From an uncultured Lachnospiraceae bacterium (GTDB lineage Bacteria > Bacillota_A > Clostridia > Lachnospirales > Lachnospiraceae), in NCBI GenBank assembly GCA_910585355.1, contig CAJUDN010000041.1, positions 1 through 27,319 of the forward strand: DNA of 27,319 bases, read 5' to 3'. A model generated the notes under the pieces. That model saw only the letters and a list, made by a program, of their open reading frames with translations. It searched no databases and was not told where the DNA came from. Both the position numbers and the translations under genes were made by a program. Shown here piece by piece: positions 1 through 8,656 of the stretch; within the stretch, counting starts at the first letter, position 1, and every line of letters starts with the position of its first letter.

Positions 1-66
1 ATATCATGGAATCGGGAAAAAAGCAAGCAAAATTTGAAAAAATCTTCATAAGGCTGACGCCGCATG

Positions 67-95
67 CTTCTTGTCCGTTGAAAACGGGCAAGAAG
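67..95. other. Stem-loop beside repeat copy A
   Basis: A near-perfect 13-bp inverted repeat (67-79 against 83-95, one G-U pair) closes a very small A-rich loop. No T-run follows on the + strand, so it is not a standard + strand terminator. It lies two bases outside the 144-bp repeat that begins at 98. Bases 1-66 show no gene that I can support. Confidence 0.6.
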
Positions 96-97
96 AT

Positions 98-241
98 GTT
101 ACGGTTCGCAGGAACCCTGTGAACGTAGCTGCATATACCCATTTAAGACTGCCTGCGGCGATGGGGCGTATGCCTTGGTCCTATTATGATACTGGCTCAC
201 GGTAGATAAACGGAGTAATTGACCGGGGAGTGAACAGTAAT
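98..241 (+). repeat. 144-bp structured dispersed repeat, copy A
   Basis: This block is the ungapped reverse-complement relative of 23142-23285. I count about 118 of 144 matching bases (82%). It begins GTTACGGTTC and ends GAACAGTAAT, so the ends are near-inverted repeats. The first 32 bases fold into a hairpin (a CAGG/CCTG core with GTTAC and GTAGC arms). A central stem pairs GCATA with TATGC. The 3' stem seen in copy B is mostly degraded here. No protein is encoded. It resembles a MITE or a structured intergenic repeat; I do not recognise a named family. Confidence 0.8.
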
Positions 242-284
242 AAAAGGATGCTCATTCCCACAGTAAGTGCGGTTACGGAAAATG

Positions 285-425
285 TCATAAAAGTTCGAAT
301 AATATATAAATAGAATATAAATATTCCTGAAATAAAAGCATATAGTTCTAAATAAAAAACAAATAAAATAAAAATAAGAAAAAATATTTGAAAAATCAAT
401 TTGATTCTGATAAAATAGAAATAAT
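285..425. other. AT-rich leader upstream of the osmolyte transporter
   Basis: About 140 bp composed largely of A and T, with many A-tracts, contrasts with the GC-richer genes around it. It contains the promoter at 388-416. Such tracts can act as UP elements or curved DNA, but that role is inferred. The long minus-strand reading frame across it (184-684) has low-complexity, Phe/Ile-rich content and no ribosome binding site, so I do not call it a gene. Confidence 0.5.
388..416 (+). promoter_or_regulatory. SigA-type promoter for the glycine betaine transporter
   Basis: The -35 TTGAAA (388-393) is followed by a 17-bp spacer and the -10 TAAAAT (411-416). Transcription would start near 423, about 40 nt before the ATG at 463. 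This argues against the upstream in-frame TTG at 388, which lies inside the -35 box. Confidence 0.65.
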
Positions 426-462
426 TACCGAAAATCAGCAAAAAAGAACAGGGGTGGTAGGA

Positions 463-2343
463 ATGAATAGAAAACAGAAAATGACTGCAATTCTGGCGGT
501 AACAGTGCTTTTTTTCACCGCTGCCGCGGGGACGGGCGGATGCAGCCGATCGGCCGGTGAAATCAGGTTTGCAGATGTGGGATGGGACAGCGTAAAGTTT
601 CACAACGCTGTGGCCGGACTGGTCGCGGAATCCGCGTTCGGATACACCTGGAAGGAGGTGCCCGGCTCCTCTCCGATCATGCACGAGGCTATGTTAAAGG
701 GAGAAATCGATGTGAATATGGAGGAGTGGACCGATAATCTGGCGACCTACCATGCAGATCTGGCAGATGAAAAATTTAAGGAGCTGGGGGTTAATTTCGA
801 CGATAATATCCAGGGCTTTTACGTACCCCGGTATGTGATCGAAGGGGATCCGGAACGCGGAATTGAGCCCATAGCGCCGAATCTTCGCACTGTGCAGGAT
901 TTGAAGAACTATGCCGGCGTGTTCCCGGATGAGGAAAACCCGGGCAAAGGCCGGATATACGGCGCGATTCCCGGGTGGGAAATCAATGAGATCATGAAGC
1001 GTAAGGTGGAACAGAACGGCCTGTCCGATTTTTATAATTATTTTCAGCCTGGTTCCGATGCCGCCTTATCCGCAGCCATTACATCCGCCTGCGAGAAGGG
1101 CGAACCGATTGTGGCTTATTATTGGGAGCCCACATGGCTCATGGGAAAATATGATCTGGTTCTTCTTGAGGATACTCCTTATATTGATGATGAGCATTAC
1201 AAGGCAGGCCTTACGGAATGCCCGTCGGTGCGGGTGACCATCGCGGCCGGCAACGGGTTTTATGGGGACAACGAGGAGTTTTGCGGGTTTCTGGAAAAAT
1301 ACCAGACTTCAAGCGCTCTGACATCGGAAGCCCTGGCTCACATGCAGGAGACCGGCGACGACTATGGCGGGACGGCCAGATGGTTTCTGGCGGAGCATGA
1401 TGAGCTTTTAAGTTCATGGCTTCCTGAGAGAGAGGCCATAAAAGTCCGGGCGGCTCTCGGTGAAAAAAAGGAGACAGCCGGATGGTTCATGGACTTTCCC
1501 TTCACGCTTCCCATTGATGTGGAAGCCTTCGATGTATCAGTCAAGGCCTTTGCGGCGGAGTTTTCCGGATTCTTTAACGGGATTAAGGGCTTCTTAAACG
1601 GGCTGATCAGTTTTATTGACGGAGTTTTGTCGATGGTTCCCTGGTGGCTGTTTCTTTTGCTTATATTCTTCGCGGGGATGAAAGTTGGTAAAAAGGTTCG
1701 TACCGGTATCCTGTACACGGCGCTTGTCTCGCTGGTAGGAATGGCAGGTCTGTGGGATCTGATGTATGAGACGCTGTCTATCGTCCTGGCGTCTGTGGTA
1801 ATCTCTCTTTGCATCGGGCTCCCGACCGGGATCCTGATTTCCGGCAGCGACTGGGCAAACCGGATCGTGCGGCCGGTCCTTGATACCATGCAGACCATGC
1901 CGGTGTTTGTTTACCTGATTCCGGCGGTGCTGTTCTTTGGCCTTGGAAAGGCGCCCGCCGTGATTGCGACGACGATTTATGCCATTGTTCCGGTGATCCG
2001 CCTGACGAGTCATGGTATCCGGCAGGTGGATCCGGAGGTTGTGGAGGCGGCCAGGTCCTTTGGCTCCACCAGGCGGCAGTGCCTGTTCAAGGTGCAGATT
2101 CCCCAGGCGCTTCCAACGATCTTAACAGGCGTTAACCAGACACTGATGATGGCCATGTCCATGGTGGTGACCTGCTCGATGATCGGCGCATCGGGGCTTG
2201 GAATGGAAGTATTGATAAGCGTAAACCGGATTGAGATTGGCCGCGGGCTTCTGGCCGGTACCGCGGTGGTCATCGTAGCCATTTTGATGGACCGGCTGAC
2301 CCAGGGGGCCATGAAACGGGGGGAGGACGATACGCATGAATAA
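463..2343 (+). CDS. Glycine betaine/proline-type ABC importer, binding-protein/permease fusion
   Basis: The protein (626 aa) joins an extracytoplasmic OpuAC/ProX-like binding domain to an OpuAB/ProW-like membrane domain, for uptake of quaternary-amine osmoprotectants. The start at 463 follows GGGGTGG by about six bases. A signal sequence ends in a lipobox-like TGGC (Cys27). Residues about 35-330 are the binding domain, with tryptophans typical of an aromatic betaine cage (W41, W89, W172, W221/W225; assignment inferred). An amphipathic linker follows, then several membrane segments from about 392, with the EAA loop 'EVVEAARSFGSTRRQ' near 525-540. The binding domain is N-terminal, whereas the fusions I know best, such as lactococcal OpuABC, carry it at the C-terminus. 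The stop overlaps the next gene by 8 bp, implying translational coupling. Substrate choice among betaine, proline and choline cannot be read from sequence. Confidence 0.9.
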   Translation: MNRKQKMTAILAVTVLFFTAAAGTGGCSRSAGEIRFADVGWDSVKFHNAVAGLVAESAFGYTWKEVPGSSPIMHEAMLKGEIDVNMEEWTDNLATYHADLADEKFKELGVNFDDNIQGFYVPRYVIEGDPERGIEPIAPNLRTVQDLKNYAGVFPDEENPGKGRIYGAIPGWEINEIMKRKVEQNGLSDFYNYFQPGSDAALSAAITSACEKGEPIVAYYWEPTWLMGKYDLVLLEDTPYIDDEHYKAGLTECPSVRVTIAAGNGFYGDNEEFCGFLEKYQTSSALTSEALAHMQETGDDYGGTARWFLAEHDELLSSWLPEREAIKVRAALGEKKETAGWFMDFPFTLPIDVEAFDVSVKAFAAEFSGFFNGIKGFLNGLISFIDGVLSMVPWWLFLLLIFFAGMKVGKKVRTGILYTALVSLVGMAGLWDLMYETLSIVLASVVISLCIGLPTGILISGSDWANRIVRPVLDTMQTMPVFVYLIPAVLFFGLGKAPAVIATTIYAIVPVIRLTSHGIRQVDPEVVEAARSFGSTRRQCLFKVQIPQALPTILTGVNQTLMMAMSMVVTCSMIGASGLGMEVLISVNRIEIGRGLLAGTAVVIVAILMDRLTQGAMKRGEDDTHE

Positions 2344-3526
2344 TAGCGGACAGAATGAATATATTATCCAGGTGGAGCATTTGACGAAACTTTACGGGGC
2401 CAATAAGGCAGAGGCGGAACGGCTCTTGCAGGCCGGGAAGAGCAAAGCCGAGGTGTTTGCGAAAACAGGCGTAACGGCGGCGCTCTGGGATGTGAGCTTC
2501 CGGGTGAAGCGGGGAGAAGTGTTCGTAATCATCGGACTTTCCGGTTCGGGAAAGTCGACGGTGGTCCGGATGCTTAATATGTTAAACCGCCCCACAAGCG
2601 GGCGCGTTATCTATGATAACAGCGAAATTGAGAAGTTCGGCGGAAAGGATCTGAACGATTACAGGAGAAACAAGATATCCATGGTATTCCAGAACTTCGG
2701 GCTCATGAGCCACAGGGACGTTCTGGGGAATGTGGCCTATGGGCTGGAAGTCAAAGGAGTATCAAGGGTGGAGAGAGAAAAGAAGGCCATGGAGATGATC
2801 GGGATGGTGGGTCTTAAAGGCCAGGAGAGAACGCCGATCGGAAGCCTGTCCGGAGGCATGAAGCAGAGGGTTGGAATCGCCAGGGCTCTCGCCAATGATC
2901 CGGAGGTGCTCCTGATGGATGAGCCGTTTTCGGCTCTGGATCCCCTTGTGCGGAAAGATATGCAGTTTGAGCTTCTTTCTTTGCAGAGGAAGCTTGAAAA
3001 GACCGTGGTGTTTATAACTCATGACATTAATGAGGCCTTTAAGCTGGGAGACACTGTCGCCATCATGCGGGACGGGAGGCTTATTCAGGTGGGGACGCCG
3101 GAGGAGATGAGCGCCCATCCGGCAGACGATTATGTACGGGAGTTTATCGACAGCGCGGATAAGACGAAGGTGCTCTGCGCGAAGCACATTATGGTGACGC
3201 CATGCGTCGTGCGGGAGAAGGACACGCCGCTCCACGCAGTCCGCGAGATGCGGTCCGCCGGTGTTTCGTCCGCCTACGTGGTGGGCAGCCATATGAAGTT
3301 TTTGGGCGTCGTCGGGATCGAAACGGCGATCCGTGCCATTCGGGAGGAGAAGCTTTCCCTGGCTGGGATTTATGAAACCGATCTGGAAACGACCACCGAG
3401 GACACAGTGATAAACGATATTCTGCCAATGGCCGCCATTACAAAATTCCCGATTCCGGTGCTGGAAGAGGATGGAAGCCTGGCGGGGATCGTGTCGAAAG
3501 CATCGGTGCTGTCGTCGCTGCTCTAA
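2336..3526 (+). CDS. Glycine betaine/proline ABC transporter ATPase with CBS domains
   Basis: This 396-aa ATPase powers the fused permease encoded just upstream, overlapping it by 8 bp. Visible motifs are Walker A GLSGSGKST (67-75), signature LSGGMKQRVGIARAL, Walker B VLLMDEP and switch His in FITHDINEA. The N-terminal insertion between the first beta strands (about residues 22-45) is typical of the OpuAA/ProV family. The C-terminal part (about 275-396) has two CBS repeats, which in OpuA sense ionic strength or cyclic di-AMP. Which signal applies here is not visible. The ribosome binding site is a GGGGGAGG run ending eight bases before the ATG. No convincing terminator hairpin follows the stop. 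Confidence 0.93.
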   Translation: MNNSGQNEYIIQVEHLTKLYGANKAEAERLLQAGKSKAEVFAKTGVTAALWDVSFRVKRGEVFVIIGLSGSGKSTVVRMLNMLNRPTSGRVIYDNSEIEKFGGKDLNDYRRNKISMVFQNFGLMSHRDVLGNVAYGLEVKGVSRVEREKKAMEMIGMVGLKGQERTPIGSLSGGMKQRVGIARALANDPEVLLMDEPFSALDPLVRKDMQFELLSLQRKLEKTVVFITHDINEAFKLGDTVAIMRDGRLIQVGTPEEMSAHPADDYVREFIDSADKTKVLCAKHIMVTPCVVREKDTPLHAVREMRSAGVSSAYVVGSHMKFLGVVGIETAIRAIREEKLSLAGIYETDLETTTEDTVINDILPMAAITKFPIPVLEEDGSLAGIVSKASVLSSLL

Positions 3527-3562
3527 CGGAACGGTACTTACTATTTTTCTTAAATGAAATGG

Positions 3563-3591
3563 TTGCGTGAAATTGTTGAATGTTATACAAT
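3563..3591 (+). promoter_or_regulatory. SigA-type promoter for gpmI
   Basis: TTGCGT (3563-3568), a 17-bp spacer and TACAAT (3586-3591) place a transcription start near 3598, giving a leader of about 57 nt before the ATG at 3655. The glycolytic gene can therefore be expressed independently of the osmolyte transporter. Confidence 0.6.
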
Positions 3592-3654
3592 ATAAGCGTT
3601 TCAGAGCTTATAAAGTGTTCCGCAAGGACATCATGGATAAAGGAGAGTAGGACA

Positions 3655-5196
3655 ATGAGCAAAAAACCGGTAGTTTTAATGATTCTGGACGGATATGGGC
3701 TGAATGAAAGGCATGAGGCCAACGCGGTCTACGAGGCAAAAACGCCTGTGATGGACGGACTGATGAAAGAGGGGCCGTTTGTAAAGGGAAATGCCAGCGG
3801 TCTTTCTGTGGGCCTGCCGGACGGCCAGATGGGAAATTCCGAGGTGGGCCATTTAAACATGGGAGCCGGACGCATCGTGTACCAGGAGCTGACCCGGATC
3901 ACCAAGTCAATTCAGGATGGGGACTTTTTTGAAAATAAGGCGTTTATGGCGGCTGTGGAGAACTGTAAAAAGAATGATTCAGCTCTCCATCTGTTCGGGC
4001 TGGTTTCTGACGGAGGCGTCCACAGTCATATTACCCATATTTACGGACTCCTTGAGCTGGCAAAGAGAAACGGCCTTAAGAAGGTATATGTCCATTGTTT
4101 TCTGGATGGGAGGGACACGCCGCCGACCTCCGGAAAAGAGTATGTGGAGGAGCTGGAGAAGAAGATGGCGGAATTGGGCGTCGGAAAGGTTGCTGTGGTA
4201 TCCGGACGTTACTATGCCATGGACAGAGATAAAAACTGGGACAGGGTAAAAATTGCCTATGATGCGATGACGAAGGGTGAGGGAAAGACCTGCGACAGCG
4301 CGACGGCGGCGATTCAGGCATCCTACGATGAGGGAAAGACCGACGAGTTCGTCGTTCCTACCGTGATAATGGAAAACGGCGCACCGAGAGCGGTAATCCG
4401 GACCGGTGATTCCATTATTTTCTATAATTTCCGCCCGGACCGTGCCAGAGAGATGACACGGGCGTTCTGCGATGAGGAGTTTTCTGCCTTTGACCGCGGG
4501 GAGCGTGTGGCCACAACATTTGTGTGCTTTACCGATTATGATGAGACCATCGGAAATAAACTGGTAGCTTTCGAGAAGGAGTTAATTACAAATACCTTTG
4601 GAGAGTTTCTGGCGGCTAATGGCTTAAAGCAGGCGAGAATCGCCGAAACCGAGAAGTATGCCCATGTGACGTTCTTCTTTAACGGCGGTATCGAGGAGCC
4701 GAACCCAGGTGAGGACCGTTATTTAATCCCGTCTCCGAAGGAGGTTCCGACTTACGATTTAAAGCCGGAGATGAGCGCGCCGGCGGTCTGCGACAAGCTC
4801 TGCGAATGCATCAGGTCCGGTAAATATGATGTGATTATCATTAACTTTGCGAATCCGGATATGGTGGGCCATACCGGGGTAGAGGCCGCGGCGATTCAGG
4901 CTGTCGAGACTGTGGACGCGTGTGTCGGAAGGGCTGTGGAGGCCATAAAAGAGGCGGGCGGCGCCATGTTCATCTGTGCAGACCACGGAAACGCAGAGCA
5001 GCTGGTGGATTATGAGACCGGGGAGCCGTTTACTGCCCATACGACGAATCCAGTTCCGTTTATTCTTGTAAATGCCGGTGCGGAGTATGGTCTGAGAGAG
5101 GGCGGCTGCCTGGCCGATATTGCGCCGACGTTAATTGAACTTATGGGGATGGAGAAGCCGAAGGAGATGACCGGGAAGTCGCTTTTGGTGAGGTGA
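3655..5196 (+). CDS. gpmI: 2,3-bisphosphoglycerate-independent phosphoglycerate mutase
   Basis: A 513-aa cytoplasmic enzyme interconverting 3- and 2-phosphoglycerate in glycolysis. The length matches the roughly 510-residue, manganese-dependent alkaline-phosphatase-superfamily iPGM. The N-terminal 'MILDGYG' supplies a metal-binding Asp. 'QMGNSEVGHLNMGAGR' carries the phosphorylated Ser62, and the C-terminal 'ADHGNAEQ' and 'AHTTNPVPF' motifs complete the metal site. The start at 3655 follows AGGAGAG by seven bases. The frame extends upstream to 3580, but that segment contains the promoter region and has no ribosome binding site. It is monocistronic, with its own promoter and a strong terminator at 5215. 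Confidence 0.97.
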   Translation: MSKKPVVLMILDGYGLNERHEANAVYEAKTPVMDGLMKEGPFVKGNASGLSVGLPDGQMGNSEVGHLNMGAGRIVYQELTRITKSIQDGDFFENKAFMAAVENCKKNDSALHLFGLVSDGGVHSHITHIYGLLELAKRNGLKKVYVHCFLDGRDTPPTSGKEYVEELEKKMAELGVGKVAVVSGRYYAMDRDKNWDRVKIAYDAMTKGEGKTCDSATAAIQASYDEGKTDEFVVPTVIMENGAPRAVIRTGDSIIFYNFRPDRAREMTRAFCDEEFSAFDRGERVATTFVCFTDYDETIGNKLVAFEKELITNTFGEFLAANGLKQARIAETEKYAHVTFFFNGGIEEPNPGEDRYLIPSPKEVPTYDLKPEMSAPAVCDKLCECIRSGKYDVIIINFANPDMVGHTGVEAAAIQAVETVDACVGRAVEAIKEAGGAMFICADHGNAEQLVDYETGEPFTAHTTNPVPFILVNAGAEYGLREGGCLADIAPTLIELMGMEKPKEMTGKSLLVR

Positions 5197-5214
5197 GCAG
5201 TCTTGTATATAAAA

Positions 5215-5251
5215 ATGACTCTGAGTGATTTTACTCAGAGTCATTTTTTTT
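5215..5251. terminator. Bidirectional intrinsic terminator between gpmI and the XRE gene
   Basis: A perfect 12-bp stem (5215-5226 with 5233-5244) and a 6-nt loop are followed by a T-run at 5245-5251 on the + strand. A preceding A-run gives a T-run on the minus strand. It ends gpmI and can also stop the convergent regulator gene about 100 bp away. Confidence 0.92.
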
Positions 5252-5349
5252 GCATGCCCGGCGGGCGCATGTTCTGCGACAGGCAACTCCGGGGAATTCC
5301 CTGCTGCAGAAAGAGGTATACACTTTTTATGACAGTCAGAAAAGACCGG

Positions 5350-5697
5350 CTAATGCATCGGGTCTTCCATATTCAGATAAAAGCTGGAAAGCCGCAAAGC
5401 ACGTTCAATGTCCTGATTCGTGTATCGGCGGCAAAGGGTCTGAAATATCTTTTGATTTGCAGAGGAAGAACTGTCTGACTCCCCGAACAGAAGAAAATCG
5501 GTGGAAACAGAACAAACTACGGAAATCTGTGCGATAATGTCCAGGCTTGCCGTGCGCTTTCCCTGTTCGATTAATGCGAGGTAAGAGGTGGAGATATGCA
5601 GCATATCAGCAAATGCTCCCTGCGTCTTATTCTGAGCCTGACGCAGAGCTCGGATTCTTTTTCCCATGGCTTCAAGATCAACCGTATATGCATCCAT
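5350..5697 (-). CDS. XRE-family helix-turn-helix regulator
   Basis: A 115-aa DNA-binding protein. The XRE/HTH_3 domain covers about residues 8-65 ('MGKRIRALRQAQNKTQ', 'ADMLHISTSYLALIEQGKR'), followed by a short helical C-terminal tail of unknown role, perhaps for dimerisation. I prefer the ATG at 5697 (MDAYTVDL) because the AAAGGA box at 5706-5711 then lies eight bases upstream; an ATG six bases further up would be only two bases from it. The gene is divergent from the peptidase/peptide-transporter operon across 256 bp containing promoter-overlapping repeats, so it probably represses that operon and perhaps itself. The inducer is unknown. Confidence 0.85.
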   Translation of the reverse strand: MDAYTVDLEAMGKRIRALRQAQNKTQGAFADMLHISTSYLALIEQGKRTASLDIIAQISVVCSVSTDFLLFGESDSSSSANQKIFQTLCRRYTNQDIERALRLSSFYLNMEDPMH

Positions 5698-5769
5698 AGG
5701 CATCGTCCTTTCTCATTTGTTAAATAAAGGTAATGATAGTTGCTTCGCACTTTGTGATCCTTGTATCAG

Positions 5770-5821
5770 GTAATTGTTTGGCAGGTTTTTGTCTGTAGCG
5801 GCGGAAGTACGAAACAATTAC
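5770..5821. promoter_or_regulatory. 10-bp inverted repeat in the divergent regulatory region
   Basis: GTAATTGTTT at 5770-5779 and its exact reverse complement at 5812-5821 are separated by 32 bp. The arms are too far apart for one short operator but could be two half-sites or a cruciform. They lie nearer the XRE gene, where its own promoter should be; I could not identify a convincing minus-strand promoter. Confidence 0.4.
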
Positions 5822-5866
5822 GATAATAGATTAATAATAGCATTTCCAATTCCCCCAGTATTTACC

Positions 5867-5911
5867 AATAGTAAAAATATAATTGACTAATAGTAAATAG
5901 TTGTGTATAAT
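5867..5911 (+). promoter_or_regulatory. SigA promoter with repeated operator-like sites before the peptidase operon
   Basis: A strong promoter has TTGACT (5883-5888), exactly 17 bp, then TATAAT (5906-5911). The 9-mer AATAGTAAA occurs at 5867-5875 and 5889-5897, so the copies are 22 bp apart, about two helical turns. One copy lies just upstream of the -35 box and the other inside the spacer. The first is also part of the palindrome TTTAC-N5-GTAAA. This fits a repressor-controlled promoter; the divergent XRE protein is the obvious candidate. Confidence 0.75.
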
Positions 5912-5953
5912 GAAAATACATTTTAAATTTTATTATGAAAGGGTGATAGCAAT

Positions 5954-7684
5954 ATGGAGGAAATGTTTAAGTTTCGGGAATTTTCTGAAAAAATCGCAGG
6001 CGGTTTGGAAAAAGACAGGATGATGAAGGATATTGAAGCCTTCAGCCATTTGGAGCGCTATACGGGCTCCAGAGAGGGGGAACAGGCCGCCGAAATGATT
6101 GCAGCGCGTATGGAAAGCTTGGGAATTCCGGTTTCAAGAGAAACCTATCGGATTTATCGGAGCCTTCCGGGAAAAGCGACTGTAAAGGTCTTAGGGCAGG
6201 GGATAAAAGAAGAGATTGCATTGACTCCATATGTTTACAGCGGACAGGCGGAGTCAATCCAGGCAGAGCTGGTTTTCGACGGATTCAGCGTGACCGGGTG
6301 TACCCAAAAGCAGATGAAGGAACGCATGAAAGCTTTTGCGGGAAAGATCGTGCTGACGTATGAAAGCAGCTTTTCGTTTGCCTGTGAGGCGAAAAACGCC
6401 GGAGCGTTGGGAATTTTGACGATCTGGCGCGCGAATCTGGCGCATCATGGAACCCTGGGAGGCGTTTGGGGAAGCCCGGAGCCGGAGGACCTTAATTATC
6501 ATTACCCGAGAATTCCCTTTGCGGAAATTTGTAAGGATGACGGGGAGCGGCTTAAGGAATTGTGTACAAGCGCAAAAGAGCCGGTCAGCGTGTGTCTTGA
6601 CATAGAGATGGATGATGGAATCCTTCCGACGATGATGCCTGTTGCCAGAATAGAAGGAAAGAGCCGGAAATTTGTTTTGGTTTCGGGCCATTACGACTCC
6701 TGGTATGAAGGAGTCACGGACAATGGCGTCGCAAACGCGGCGATGATGGAGATGGCAAGAGTTTTTAAAGAAAATCAGGAGAAACTTGAGCGGTCTGTGG
6801 TATTCGCCTGGTGGTCGGGCCACTCAGACGGACGCTATTCCGGGTCGACATGGTACTATGACAATCACTGGCAGGAGTTAAATGAGGATTGTGTGGCCCA
6901 TATCAATATGGATATCTGCGGCTGCAAGGGCTCTGATCTGGTAGGCTTCAACACTTCGATGCTGGAAGGAGAGGAGTTCGCGAAGGAATTTTTAAAAGAG
7001 TTTAACGACGGGGAACCGATTCCCCCGGTGCCGATGGCCCGGTTTGCTGACCAGACTTTCTGGGGAGCCAATGTTCCATTTGCTATTATGCCAAAGTTCA
7101 GCAAGAAAGACAAGGTTATTTTTTACTGGTGGCATACGAAGGAAGATACCTTCGATAAGGTGGACGGGGAAATCGTCTTAAGAGACGCGAAGGTTATCGC
7201 AAAGCTCTCGGCAATCTTTGCAAACATCGACCGGCTTCCGGCGGATATGAAGGGCTTTGCAGAGATTATGGAACAGCGGCTTATTGAGATGAACGGCGCG
7301 CTTTCTTCGGATTTTGATTTGGCTCCCGTCTGGCCTGCTATGGAGCGGTTAAAAGAAACCATTGCAAGGTTTGAGGCAAAGCTTCCCCAATATGAGCCTG
7401 CGGCGGCAGACGACGCGGTCATAAAAGTTGCGGGAGAAATGGTGCGTATCACTTACACGGCCTCCAGCCGCTATCATCAGGACCCGGCGACAGAGGGGCC
7501 GATGTTCCCGGCGCTAAGTATGGCCATGGGGCTCACGCCAGAAAATACAGAAGAGGATTTCTATCTGGCGGTCCAGACCCGGTTTGTGCGTCAGAGAAAC
7601 CGTCTTGTGGGGCAGCTTTGGCATATCATGGAGGATTGCGAGAATCTGATGCGCCGCTTAGATATGGAACGACAGACCTCATAG
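5954..7684 (+). CDS. M28-family peptidase-like protein, PA-domain type, altered active site
   Basis: A 576-aa protein with no signal peptide, therefore probably cytoplasmic. The layout is an N-terminal helical cap, a PA-like insertion (about 90-215) and a Zn-peptidase core. Expected metal ligands are visible: H246 and D248 in 'SGHYDSW', D256 in 'TDNG', D320 in 'INMDICG' and H394 in 'WWHTKEDT'. Where M28 enzymes normally have the Glu-Glu pair (general base plus metal ligand), this protein reads 'WWSGHSDGRYSGS' (287-298), so both glutamates are absent. Family members with a GHS-GR-GS motif exist as far as I remember, so this may be a subfamily rather than decay. It heads a peptide-importer operon, suggesting hydrolysis or binding of imported peptides. 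The start follows AAAGGG by about ten bases. Confidence 0.8.
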   Translation: MEEMFKFREFSEKIAGGLEKDRMMKDIEAFSHLERYTGSREGEQAAEMIAARMESLGIPVSRETYRIYRSLPGKATVKVLGQGIKEEIALTPYVYSGQAESIQAELVFDGFSVTGCTQKQMKERMKAFAGKIVLTYESSFSFACEAKNAGALGILTIWRANLAHHGTLGGVWGSPEPEDLNYHYPRIPFAEICKDDGERLKELCTSAKEPVSVCLDIEMDDGILPTMMPVARIEGKSRKFVLVSGHYDSWYEGVTDNGVANAAMMEMARVFKENQEKLERSVVFAWWSGHSDGRYSGSTWYYDNHWQELNEDCVAHINMDICGCKGSDLVGFNTSMLEGEEFAKEFLKEFNDGEPIPPVPMARFADQTFWGANVPFAIMPKFSKKDKVIFYWWHTKEDTFDKVDGEIVLRDAKVIAKLSAIFANIDRLPADMKGFAEIMEQRLIEMNGALSSDFDLAPVWPAMERLKETIARFEAKLPQYEPAAADDAVIKVAGEMVRITYTASSRYHQDPATEGPMFPALSMAMGLTPENTEEDFYLAVQTRFVRQRNRLVGQLWHIMEDCENLMRRLDMERQTS

Positions 7685-7697
7685 AAAGGAGGCTTAT

Positions 7698-8651
7698 ATG
7701 CTCAGATACATATTAAAACGTTTCCTTTTCGTTATACCGGTCCTTCTTGGGGCGACGCTCCTTGTATTCACGATCATGGAATTTACGCCCGGAGACCCGG
7801 CGAAGATTATTCTCGGAAACGAGGCGACGGAGGCAGATATCGCCAATCTGCGGGAAGAGATGGGACTGGATGACCCGTTCGTGGTCCGTTATGTCCGGTT
7901 TGTGGGAAATATGTTAAGAGGTGATCTTGGCATTTCCTACCGGAATAATCTGGATGTTTCCGACCAGATTATTCAGAGGTTGAAAAACACGATGATACTG
8001 GCCGGGGCTGCCGTCTTTATTGCGGTGTTGATCGGAATCCCTGTGGGAATCATTTCAGCGATCAAACAGTATACCATTTTCGATAATGTGGTGATGATGG
8101 TGACGCTGTTTCTGGCGGCGTCCCCGGTATTCTGGCTGGGACTTATGCTGGTAATTATTTTTGCCCTGAAGCTGGGGATATTCCCGGCGGCGGGAATGAA
8201 ACCGGGGTTTCCGGATATGATTATTTGTCTGGTTCTTCCCGCGTTTACCCTCTCCAGTAATACGATGGCGACAATCGCCCGCACGACCCGTGCGTCCATG
8301 CTGGAAGTTGTGCGTCAGGATTACATCGACACGGCCCGTGCGAAGGGGCTTAAGGAATCCACAATCACAGTGCGCCATATGCTGAAAAATGCATTAATAC
8401 CAATTGTGACGATGATCGGCTTAAGTTTCGGCGGCCTCCTTGGCGGCTCTGTCGTGACAGAATCTATCTTTGCGTGGCCGGGAGTCGGACGGTTCGTTGT
8501 GGAATCCATTAATTTTAAGGATACGCCGTCGGTTCTTGCGTCGGTGGTTATGTTATCCATTTTTTCCACATTTGTGAATCTGTTCGTTGATCTTTTGTAC
8601 GCATTTGTGGATCCGAGAATTAAGTCGCAATACCAGACGAAACGGAGGTGA
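7698..8651 (+). CDS. Dipeptide/oligopeptide ABC transporter permease, DppB type
   Basis: A 317-aa inner-membrane permease with about six membrane segments. The first follows 'MLRYILKRFLFVIPVLLGATLLVF', and the EAA loop 'DYIDTARAKGLKESTITVRHMLKNALIPIV' contacts the ATPases. Both are characteristic of the DppB/OppB family. The start has AAAGGAGG five bases upstream and lies 13 bp after the peptidase stop. It would pair with the DppC-type permease that follows. Whether di- or oligopeptides are carried cannot be judged. Confidence 0.93.
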   Translation: MLRYILKRFLFVIPVLLGATLLVFTIMEFTPGDPAKIILGNEATEADIANLREEMGLDDPFVVRYVRFVGNMLRGDLGISYRNNLDVSDQIIQRLKNTMILAGAAVFIAVLIGIPVGIISAIKQYTIFDNVVMMVTLFLAASPVFWLGLMLVIIFALKLGIFPAAGMKPGFPDMIICLVLPAFTLSSNTMATIARTTRASMLEVVRQDYIDTARAKGLKESTITVRHMLKNALIPIVTMIGLSFGGLLGGSVVTESIFAWPGVGRFVVESINFKDTPSVLASVVMLSIFSTFVNLFVDLLYAFVDPRIKSQYQTKRR

Positions 8652-8656
8652 TGGGT

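Noticed and set aside
184..684. Long minus-strand reading frame over the window start
   Set aside because: It crosses repeat copy A, the AT-rich leader and the start of the betaine transporter, has Phe/Ile low-complexity content, and lacks a ribosome binding site.
5203..5537. Plus-strand frames downstream of gpmI
   Set aside because: They lie over the terminator and antisense to the well-supported XRE gene, with no ribosome binding site or recognisable domain.
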